A stretch of 64,000 nt of DNA, taken from Posidonia oceanica (Eukaryota > Streptophyta > Magnoliopsida > Alismatales > Posidoniaceae). The translations under genes were made by a program, and so were the position numbers. The DNA lies in assembly GCA_037176725.1 (NCBI GenBank), contig JAZBRS010000026.1, positions 153,337,501 through 153,401,500 of the forward strand, written 5' to 3'. The notes below the pieces were generated by a model, which had not been told where the DNA came from, ran no database searches, and worked only from the letters and a program-made list of their open reading frames with translations. Below are positions 54,634 to 64,000 of this stretch, piece by piece. The first letter of the stretch is position 1; each line of letters opens with the position of its first letter.

Positions 54634-57600
54634 TGTTGACACCCCATTTTGACAGGCTTGATCAAATGGAATCTCCTGGTAGCTTCTGGATTCAAATCTA
54701 AGTCCAAACCTACACATTCCCTTTCATCCTACCCTTCAAAACAAGCCCAAACTTAACCTACAATTACATCCCTTTCCCAAACCCAAAAACAAGCCAAAAA
54801 CCATAGGAAAACTCACCATCCCCAACTTAGCAAACCTACCCAAAAACCCTCAAAATTTTCAAACCAAAACCACTCCCAAAAACCCTAGAAAACCTAGGTG
54901 AAACTACCCCTTTTCTACACCTCAAAACCCTTCCAAGACGTTCCCAAAACTAAACCCAAACCCTAGGTCCAACACTAGAGGTCCTAGGTCACACACTCCC
55001 CAAATTTCACTTCTTTTCAAAACCTCTAACCCTTTCATTTACCCAAATTATTCTTTTCTCTCTCCTAGATTATTCTTTTCTCTCTCCTCTCTCTCTCTCC
55101 TGATTATCCTCCTTCTTTTCGCCCCTTCTCTCCCTTCTTCCTGCCTGGCTGTGGGCCCCCCTTGTGCATCTATCCCTTCTGAATCTTATTTGTATTTTTA
55201 CCTTATTTTTAGCATTTTCTTTGACTTTCAAAAAAAATTATTATTTTCTTTCAACTCTTCCTTTTCCTCTCTACTTCCTCATTTCTCCTTTTCCTTCTTC
55301 CTTTTTCTTTTCTTTTCCTCTCTTCTACTAAATCCCTAAAAATCCTTAAAAACCTTTAAAATCCTAAAAACAAAAGGAAAACAAACCAAAACCCTAAGAA
55401 AAATAATTAAAAACACTAAACAAACAATTAAAAAACAAAAGCCTAACTAAATCTAACTAAAACCAAAAACCAAGAATGCAACTTAAAAAATGCAAAACAA
55501 ATAAAAAGAAAATGCTATAAAATCAAGAAAAAATCAAAATGTAATCAAAACAAGCGAAGGTAAAAACCCTACTAAAAAACAATCAAAAACAATTCCTAAA
55601 AAGAAAAGAAAACAATTAAAAATGCTAAGGCAAGTAATTAAGAAAAAGAGAAACCTAACTTAACAAATCAAAAAAGAACAATTCAAAAACTTAATTAAAA
55701 AATAAAAACAAACAATCAAAATTTAAGAACACCTAATTAAAAAACTTAACAAGAAGACCTAACCTAAAAAAATATTAAAAGAAATTAACAATCAAAAATC
55801 GAATCTAAAAGGAAACTTAAACAAAACCCTAAAAGATTAAAATCAAAAGCCAAAACTTACCCTAATTAATCTGAAAACAATCTCTAAAAAACCCTAATCA
55901 AAATCTCAAATATTTAACAAGAAAAACATAATTAAAAAATAATTTAAAAGACCTAAAAAACATTTAAACAAATCAAAGACAATTTAAACCCTAAAAATCC
56001 TAATCAAAACTAAAACTCTTTAATCTTAATTAACTAATCAAAAACAATCATTAAAAAACTTAATCAAAGTCTTAACTTAAAAAACAACCATTCTAGAAAC
56101 CTTTCCCATTTTTATTTTATTTTTATCTTTTTTTATTTCCTTCTTCTTTCCCCTCTTCCTTTCCCTTTCTTCCTTTCTTCCTTTCTTTCTATTTTTTCTT
56201 TCTTTTTTCCTGGGCCCAGTCCGGCCCGTTTCACCCTTCCTCTTCCTCTTCCTCTCCTTTCTTTTTTCTTTTTTTTTCTCATGCGCAGCCCAGTCCGCAC
56301 GCATAGCTTCCTCCTTCCCCCCTCCTTCTTCTTCTTCCTCCTCAGTTTTCTCCCGCCACCAGCTCATCCTCTTCAAAAAAATTTCAATTCTCCTCTTCCT
56401 CCCGATCACCATCAGCTCCAGTTCGTCTCTTCCTCTCTCGCATCTCAGCAGGATCTCCGGGGGAGCATTCAATGCGCGTCGCCTCCAGCCGTCCTCGTTG
56501 CTGCCAGCTGCTGCTCCCGTCGATGGATTTTGAAATCCACTGCGTGCTTCCACCCCATCGAGCCAGCAGATAAAACCTCAGCTCCTCTCCTCCTCATCTG
56601 CCTTTTGATCGCCAGAGAAAGAGTGAGAGAATCCAGAGAGCAGAGAGCACCAGAACTCCCTCCTCTTCCCACTGCAGAACAGCCCTCTTCCTCTTCTTCC
56701 CTTTCATCCACACCAGAGCACCCAACAACCTTAGAACTTCTCCTAATTCACCCCCCAATCTCGGCCAAACCTCCACCATCACAGCCTCCCGTTCCACAAC
56801 CAAATCCACCCCGGAATCACCCCGAACCATTCTGAAACCACTCACAGAACCCAACACTTCCCCTTCCAAAATTCCGAGCGCATCAGACCACTAAATCCCT
56901 CCAAACTCCATCCTACAACTCACCAGAATCCCATCTCCTCAAAGCACCAGAGCCTTAGCCATCTCCTCCCCTACAGCCGGAGCCATCCACAGCAAACACC
57001 TTTGCCCTTTTTTCCAGAAAATCACCCGACTACCCAATCTCCCCCTCCAGGCCTCCACCAGCCCTCCTCTGAATCCAGAAACACTCACCAAGCAACCAGA
57101 AGCTCGCTGGTACCCTCCAATTGAACCAGAGAGCAGTACACCATCTCCTCCACCTCAGGCGACTCCTGCAGCACCCAAAAATCGCCGTTCCTTCTTCCGG
57201 CTTCAAAGCTTCGCTCTGAGCGACCAGGAAGCACCGGAGGACTCCGTGGAACTGACTCCGATCCTCGCAAGCCGCCAACAATACCCGCAGCTGCCAGTCC
57301 AACCTCGCTGACCTCTGCTGAGACAGCCGACGTCGGGGGAGCACTCCGGACGCCCAAACAGGTACTGCACTCTCCCATTAGCTTAGTCTCCCTCCTCTCT
57401 TGCTTTTCCACCTATTAGACTAGGATTCCAGCCCTTCCTGCCCGGAGTCAACGTCGCCGCTCCGCTTTCTTCTCCGACGAGCCCAGATGCCGTCCCGCCG
57501 CTCCGGTCTGTAGAACGCTGCCCCGACGATCGTCCCAACTCTGCACGACCCTCAGGAACCCAGCCATGGCTTCAGTTCCCTCCGTCGACGCCACAATCAC

Positions 57601-60577
57601 CCAGTCTGCTCTAAAACTCTCTGTCAAGCTCCGTCGTCGTCTCCGATCATCTCCAGGCTCCATCACGGCTCCGCGACGCTGCTCCGAGGTCCACCAAGCT
57701 CCGGTGAAGCTCGCCGACCCTTTTGTGCCTCACCAACACCCCTCTTCCTCTCTCGGCGGCCGCTGGTAGCAACTACTATAGTGGCCGTCGTTCTGCAAAT
57801 TTTACTGTAGCTTTATTTCTCTTTACCATGCTATTTTGCCATTAAATTGCATTTCCAGCTCCTGTTTTTATTTTATTACATTTCGGTCCTGCCCTCATTT
57901 ATAACTCATTTAATTCTGAATTTAAAGCTTATTAAATTGCATGAAGAACTTAAAAAACTGTCTAACTGCATGTTGGTCCTTCTATTGTGTTTTCTATTTA
58001 AGTTCATTTTAGTTCAGGCCTTCTGGTTTTTCATTATTGCATGTTAGTCCTTTAATTAATAATCTGATTTAATGCTTTAATTTTACCTTAATAAATTGCA
58101 TTTTTAAACCCTGTTCTTCTCCTCATTTGCATTTTAGTCCTCTGTTCTGTTAACTTATGCATTTATTTTGCATCTTTTCTTACTACATTGCATTATTTCC
58201 CTCATGCATTTTAATTTTTGCATATAGGTCCTCCATATCTTGCACAGCATCTATTAAATCACATTTTTGCTTATAAAATTGCATTTTAGACCCTACATGT
58301 TTTAAAATTGCACATAGGTCCTCTGCATGTTTATAAAACTCATTTAAATGCATATTTTTGCTTATAAAATTGCATTTAGACCCTGCATATTTAAAATTTG
58401 CATATAGGTCCTCCGTTTGCATTCACAGACCATTTAAGACCACTTTTTGCTTACAAAATTGCATTTCAACCTCTGTATGTTTCAAAGTTGCATGTTAATC
58501 TTCCACATGATTTCAAAACTTATCCTAATGCATGTTTACCTTATAAAATTGCATTTTGAACCTTGCATTTTACAAAATTGCACTCAGACCCTCCAGTTTT
58601 CAAAAACCTTGCATAAAAGCACCTAACTTTTCAAAATCTTTGCATTTAGACCTCCACTTTTTCAAAAATTGCACATAAGTTCCCAAGTTTTCTGAAAAGT
58701 CATCCTTAGCTCTTTTCTTGCATTTTTGCATGCATTGCACTCATGCATCTGGCATTCTTGCACACACTTAAGCACTCTTAGCTCCCATTTACATGGGAGG
58801 ACCTGTTCTGCACATCCCTAGGACCTCCTGTGCACCTAGATCCATTCTTCTCCCCTGTTCTGGCCCCTCTGCCTTGAAGCTAGGATATCTTCAGATCTGG
58901 CCGTTGGATCTTCTCAACCAAGCTACCTGGACGACCCCAGCGGAGCGCTCTTCAGCATGGACCAAGCATCTCTCGGATCAGGCTTCAGATTTCCAAGGTA
59001 AGTCCTCCTAAACCCCTGCACTGCATTCATTTGCACACCATTTGCATTGTAAGCATTGTTTTTGCTTTCTGATTTCTTGAGCATGTAGATTAGGACTCCC
59101 TCTTCTTATCTATCAACTCCATTCCCGTTTTCACGTACTCTTGGCATCTTTGTGTTGCGTTTCCCCTGGATTCACCACTAATTTAACTTTCTTCTCCCTT
59201 TTTCACGATCTGATCGCATCGCGGGCTTTTGGCAGCGTGCGAGACACATCGTAGGACACTTTGGTGGGAAACAGTCACAAAACAGTGGTAATCCCTCCAT
59301 TTGCTTCTCTCCCCCTTTGTAGGTCTTCACACCTACTCTGTGCGGTCCTCAAACAGTGTCTGTTCTTACACACACACTGTTTGCCTCCCCTTTGCTTCTC
59401 TTGCTCTTCCTCCTTGCATCTGCATCTGCATGGCTTTGTCGATGTTTTATTTCGCCTGCCTTGGCACCGTTTTGCGTGCCCGCTTTGCTTTTGGCACCGT
59501 TTTGCGTGCCTGCTTCGTCTTTGGCACCATTTTACGTGCCCGTTTTGCTTTTGGCACCGTTTTGCGTGCCCGCTCTGTCTTTGGTACCGTTTTGAGTGCC
59601 CGCCTTGCTTTCTTGCACCGTTTTGTGTGCCGTTCATGTTTCTTGCACCATTTTGCATGCTGGCTTTGTTTTCTCGCACTATTTCGTGTGTCGCTTTGTT
59701 TTCTTGCACCGTTTTGCGTGCCCACCTTGCTTTCTTGCACTGTTTTGTGTGCCATTCTTGTTTCTTGCACCGTTTCGCATGCCGCTTCCGTTTTCCACGC
59801 TGTTTTGCGTGCTAGTTTTTTTTTACATCGTTTCGCGTGCCGCTTCTGTTTTTCGCATCGTTTTGTGTGTCTTATGCCGTTTTCTCTTGTATGTCGCCTG
59901 CACTACTTGGTTTTACCACCATTTTGCTTTTCCGTCTGCATTTACATATAGGGCAGTGATGCGTACTGCCTGGAGTTCTCACGAGCCAGGTTTCAACTGG
60001 TTCGAAACATAGACAGCATTGTTGTGCACTTAGACTGCACGTTTACTTCCTTGCATTGCATCCCACCACTTAGAGCACACATATGAGCATTCATTCAGGC
60101 ATTCCTTGGCATTTAGGCATTCAAACCTGTATTTCCCTGCGTATGCAAGCGTAAGCCTAGAAAGACCGATTCTCGGGCGTGTCGGGGGTGCCTAACACCT
60201 TCCCCGCACGTAACAATAGTCCTTGCCCAGTCTTTTGGCTGTAATGACCATATTGCCCTTATCCTAGGCATGAGTCATCTCATTTGCAGTCATTTGCATT
60301 TGTTTTCCTTTACATTGCTTTACATTGCATCTTTTGCTTGGTTTTGCATGTTAACTCACGCATTTCCCTCGATTTTCTTTGTCTCCCGATAATAGACACG
60401 GTGGTGACTCTGAATTGTCTTATCTTCTTCTTTTCTTATCTTTTCTCCTCTGTTTTAAGTGTTTTCGAGTTGAGCCCTCCTCCTCGGACATAGCCGCTTA
60501 TAGTGAGCCTAATTTCGATCGGTGCATGCGAGCTTCCGGCAGTGTGCATGGACGATCTGAACACCAGGATTACTACA
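54634..60577 (+). repeat. 5' LTR of element C (5944 bases)
   Basis: It starts TGTTGACACCCC and ends GGATTACTACA, with the PBS one base later. Segments in order: A/C-rich start, CT-rich 55050-55330, AT-rich 55330-56090, CT-rich and then CpG-rich 56280-57770, 'ttgcatttagaccct' motifs 58100-58700, a run of ~30-base 'GGCACCGTTTTGCGTGCC' units 59455-59890, and the block 'gtgcctaacaccttccccgc' at 60188-60207. The length is at the upper end for plant LTRs. ORFs in the CT/CpG-rich part are Ser/Pro/Arg-rich and not credible genes. Confidence 0.88.
59455..59890 (+). repeat. ~30-base 'CACCGTTTTGCGTGCC' run in LTR C
   Basis: About 14 imperfect copies of a unit centred on GCACCGTTTTGCGTGCC, whose ends GGCAC/GTGCC are inverted. 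It sits at the same relative place as the GCATCGTTTTCCGCGCC run of LTR A (11405-11700 and 29020-29370). Confidence 0.85.
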
Positions 60578-60578
60578 G

Positions 60579-60596
60579 TAGTGACTCCGCTGGGGA
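60579..60596 (+). promoter_or_regulatory. Primer-binding site of element C (tRNA-Arg-like)
   Basis: TAGTGACTCCGCTGGGGA begins one base after the LTR end. It shares CTCCGCTGGGGA with the tRNA-Arg-type site of Ogre-like elements and is paired with the site at 12374 in A. Confidence 0.78.
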
Positions 60597-61915
60597 TGCT
60601 AGACTCCGACTTTCGATTCTGCCTTTTCGCTCGCCGCTTTCGCAATTCTGCTTGCCTTTGTTTGCCTCTTTGCCTGTTTTGGTCGCTCTTCTGTGCAAAC
60701 TCCTGGCAAGTCGCCTCGTGGTTACTTTGTTTAGGTTTTTGCACCCCCCTTGGCTGCTTTTGCCTTGGTTTTTGCTCTATCTTGCTTTGCTTTGTCTAAT
60801 TTGCTTGTTTACTTGCCTATTTCCTTGCTTCTACTCTTATTTGCTTTACAGTTTACCTGTCTTTATCTTTCTTTATCTTGCTTACTTATTATTGTTTTAT
60901 TTCCTGCACAATGCATGTCTACATACTTGTTTGGCAACAATGTATGCTTTTTGAATGATGAATGCTTTCTTTTACACATTTGCTATGTCACTACACACGC
61001 ACATGCCCTGTATACATGCCTTTTGACATGATGAATGCTTTCTCTTTACCATCATGCTCACGAACAGTCACACATGCCATGCACCTGCCTTTTGCTGTGT
61101 TGTATGCTGTTTGCCTGCCATACTTGACTGATTTTCTTCCCTTTCGCACATGCCATGCCTAGGATAGTAGAGACTGTTTGCTCTCCCTGTGCTTAACTAA
61201 AAGTGGCAAGTAAAAAGAACTTCTAGGAGCAACTAGAGACTTCAAACAATCCTGCACCCCCTTGGGTTAATAAAATGTGCAAGATGAAAAACTTTAAGCA
61301 TTTGCATAAGCATCATATAGGGCATGCATTCTTCTCATCTGAGTCCACCTACTAGTCTGCGAAGGATGGTCCCGACCTCTTGTTCCATCGCTTTTGGCGT
61401 GGGCCAAGTCAGTCGGTCTGTCCCCCCTTTGTCCAGGGGTCGTGTCGGTGTAGTGGAGTGTACTACCCACGCTTTGGCGAGGTCAAGGCCACCAACGCAC
61501 CACCCTGTTATTTCCTCAACTCTGGCTAGGAGTTCGACAGGGAGCCTACTTTTTCTGACCTGAGTCGGTGACCCGTACACTTGGGGATACCCAAAGTAGA
61601 TCACCTACTAGGACACACTAGATAGGTGAGGGGGCATACTAGAAAGCATACATATCATTCATGCCATCTAACTTAACTCATTTGCATTTGTCTTTCAGTA
61701 TCTAATTCATGTTTGTCTCTGTCTATGTCAGCAATGATCGGTAAGCGAGTTCCCCTTGCTGGAGCTTGAGTACTGACCCTTTCTGACACCCCTGTTGCAA
61801 CCTTGCTCACGACCATTCCCCTTCTGAGCTATCCGCCTTTGCGACGATAGCTCCTATTAGGAATCGCTGTTTGCATACCCGTCGCAGCCCTACTCTCACA
61901 CGCTCTAAGTCAGCA
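60597..61915 (+). other. 5' leader of element C
   Basis: Non-coding leader. 61195-61690 aligns with 12895-13400 of A with non-triplet indels. The T- and GCTT-rich first part (60600-61140) is also similar in style to 12390-12830. The minus-strand ORF at 61335-61604 has no counterpart in A and is rejected. Confidence 0.7.
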
Positions 61916-64000
61916 ATGGCCCAGTACGTCAGTGAGCCTCTCTTTACTCCTGTCACGGAGGGTGTTTCCGCTCTGGCCCCTCCGGTTGCTCCTTCTGCCC
62001 CTTTTGTTCCCCCTCTGACGCCAGGGTTTCCTCCCCTAACGCCTCCAGGATCTCAGTATGTCCCGGGACACTGGCAAGCATCTCTTCCTCTGGATCCGAT
62101 TGCCGAGTCTATCTTGATGACCGTTACTCGCGTTTTGGAGACGCCATTGCCCCCTCCTTCCCAAGGATACGTCGCCTTTAACATCCCTCGTACCGCTGCT
62201 GCGACTTTCGCTATAGCACCTACTCCTCCCGGACAGTCTGTGTCCGTGCCATTTGCTTCTCAATCTTCGCTGGCGCTGCACTTCAGCATTCCTACTGACG
62301 GAACACCTGAGGCTCAGTACCAGCACCTGATGGAGCTTGCCTAGAGACTGCAGGGCATGGCTCTGTCGGTTCGTCCCTCTTATGCTCCTGTCGTTCCTGA
62401 GGTTCCTTTGAGACCAGTTCCTGCATTTCATGCATCTACCTCTACACCTCTGCCTCGACCATCGTCTCAACTGCTCACGGTTCCGACGATGGGGGCCCGT
62501 TTACCGCCTCCTTCTACACAACACTTGGCACAGCATGCTCCTCTTCCCCCTGGTGGTTAGTCCTTTGGACTGGCTAGAGCCCAGTACTCCACTGGCTCGC
62601 TGTCTGGCACCCCGCCTGTACAGCAACTGGTGCTCCAGCATCCTACCCCTCCCACAGCACAGCATGTCATCTATCCTCCTCCCTTGCATCAGGCCCAGAA
62701 CCCTGCATTCATCCCTGTATACACAGTTCCCCAGCACGGATACGCCGGCCATCCCGTTGCTCCACCAGGCGACGCTATGGTTGATCCGGAGGAGCACTTA
62801 GGTGCGACCCATTCGGTGTATGTACTCACTACCCTTGCCGATCCCTCTCCTACGGCAGCAAATCCATACCCCATCAACAACCGGATGGACGTCTTGGAGA
62901 AGGCACTACGACTAGTGCAGGGTACTGAGCACCAGACCTACCAATGTCGGGACCTCTGCTGCTTTCCAGAGGCGGTACTCCCTCCGAAATTCAAAATCCC
63001 GGACTTCGAGAAATACAATGGTAGGGGCTGCCCCGTAGCACACCTGAAGGCGTATTGCAATGATCTCGCTCAGCTTCAAGCTGATGAGAGGTTGCTGATC
63101 CGCCTGTTCCAGAAGAGCTTGACCGGGCCGGTGTCCAAGTGGTTCACATCACTTGATATGTCAGCCATCAAGACATGGAACGACCTCAGTCAGGCATTCC
63201 TGAAACAGTACTCCTTCAACCTCGATCTAGTCCCAAAGCGAGCGGACTTGATCGCAATTAAACAGAATTCTAGCGAGCCGTTCGGGGAGTACATCGACCG
63301 CTGGCATGCCCTTGCTTCACAGGTCCGAGATAGACCCTTTGACGAGGAGTCTATCGAGATCGTTATCAAAGGGGTGCAGCCATCTCTTGGGGCTCTGCTT
63401 AGCATCCAACCAATCACTACTTTTGCAGCACTTATCCGAGCTAGAGCGCGCGTGGAGAGTTCTTTGCGAAGTAGCAACTTCCCGGCTCTCTTTGCGTTCG
63501 CTAAGCAGGCCGCGATCAGCAGTAACAGTGCCAACAGTAGCACCTCCAACAACAACAGCGGCAGCAGCAACAACCGTCCAAAGAAGAAAGACTCGCCGAA
63601 AACCGTTGTTACATTCGTCGACTCTCCTGCTGTGCCTGTTCACTTGCCGTCCCGGCTTGCCCCAGCTCAGATGGTGTATGCTCCTGCACCTAGGAATCCA
63701 CCCACACCATAGATCACAACCACCGCTAGACCGGTCTACCCCGCCGCACCGGTCCAGCAAGGCTCATACCAGAGGCAAAGAAGGCCACCCACTGAGAAGC
63801 GGAAATTCGCCCCACTGGTGGAACCGCTCACGGTCATCTTCCCGAAAGTTGCATCGCTCCTGAAGTTCCCGGAGGTTCGCCCGCCCCCAAATCCTTTGCC
63901 GCATTGGTTTAAGGCGAACCTCTTTTGCAATTTCCATCAAAGCGTCGGGCATTCGACGGATAATTGCTACTCCCTGCAGAACGCAATTCAGGATCTAATC
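61916..64000 (+). pseudogene. gag: gag of element C (continues beyond window)
   Basis: Single frame from ATG 61916 (MAQYVSEP) to the window end. A Pro-rich N-terminus is followed by the retrotransposon Gag capsid domain (about 62985-63330: 'FKIPDFEKYNGRGCPVAHLK', 'LLIRLFQKSLTGPVSKWFTS', 'FLKQYSFNLDLVPKRADL', 'EPFGEYIDRWHALA'). Next come a Ser/Asn linker, a basic RPKKKDSPK segment, and the knuckle CNFHQSVGHSTDNC. Three stops only, all TAG, at 62342, 62558 and 63710. A reads Gln (CAA, CAG, CAA) at these three positions, so C has lost gag function by point mutation alone. In-frame codons upstream of the ATG resemble those of A, so the start is not certain. Confidence 0.9.

Larger units (their letters stand above)
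54634..64000 (+). mobile_element. Element C: Tat/Ogre-like retrotransposon with 5.9-kb LTR, right end outside window
   Basis: 5' LTR, PBS, conserved leader and gag are in the same order and orientation as A. It is inserted into the gag of E (junction 54633/54634). Gag keeps its capsid domain, in contrast to A and B. Pro and pol would follow beyond 64000. Confidence 0.9.

Noticed and set aside
61335..61604. Minus-strand 90-codon ORF in the leader of C
   Set aside because: The aligned leader of A has non-triplet indels and no corresponding frame.

Overview
This window is nuclear DNA of a plant, most likely a seed plant with a large, repeat-rich genome. I see no host gene, tRNA, rRNA or organelle sequence that I can support. 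Almost all of it is nested LTR retrotransposons of the Ty3/gypsy superfamily, Tat/Ogre-like lineage. The lineage call rests on very long LTRs (about 3.3 to 5.9 kb), a primer-binding site resembling the tRNA-Arg type used by Ogre-like elements (core CTCCGCTGGGGA), a Gag knuckle of CX2HX4HX4C form, a DNGS aspartic protease, a reverse transcriptase with YMDD, a decayed first RNase H followed by a second archaeal-type RNase H, an integrase without a chromodomain, an extra ORF downstream of integrase, and tandem-repeat-rich 3' untranslated regions.

Layout, left to right. 1-4222: first ~4.2 kb of an LTR on the minus strand (element C', same family as C). 4223-5757: unassigned, with degenerate ~165-base repeats. 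5758-8596: + strand 3' UTR remnant of an older element (X), dominated by a 56-base tandem array. 8777-29951: element A (+): 5' LTR, PBS, leader, gag with its capsid core deleted, pro, linker, RT, RNH, aRNH, INT, accessory ORF, array-rich 3' UTR, polypurine tract, and a 3' LTR lacking its last ~90 bases. 29952-33003: 63-base and 50-base tandem arrays. 33004-49640: element B (-), a relative of A with a complete 3' LTR, 3' UTR arrays, accessory ORF, INT to gag, cut off within gag. 49864-54633: element E (-), a short-LTR element with a gag-only coding region, interrupted by C. 54634-64000: element C (+), 5.94-kb 5' LTR, PBS, leader and a nearly full gag running off the window.

Every coding region is broken, but mainly by single in-frame stops, mostly TAG at positions where a sister copy has glutamine or tryptophan. 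That is the pattern expected from decay of methylated cytosines. Several stops are shared by A and B. The two LTRs of A are nevertheless almost identical over long stretches, and A lacks the Gag capsid core. This suggests a defective lineage moved by proteins supplied in trans.

The least ordinary feature is structural. At least six unrelated tandem arrays, and the LTRs themselves, are built from units that each carry an inverted repeat. In the A and B LTRs an 18-base palindrome recurs about every 230 to 240 bases. The second point of interest is the accessory ORF, conserved between A and B, downstream of integrase and in the sense orientation.
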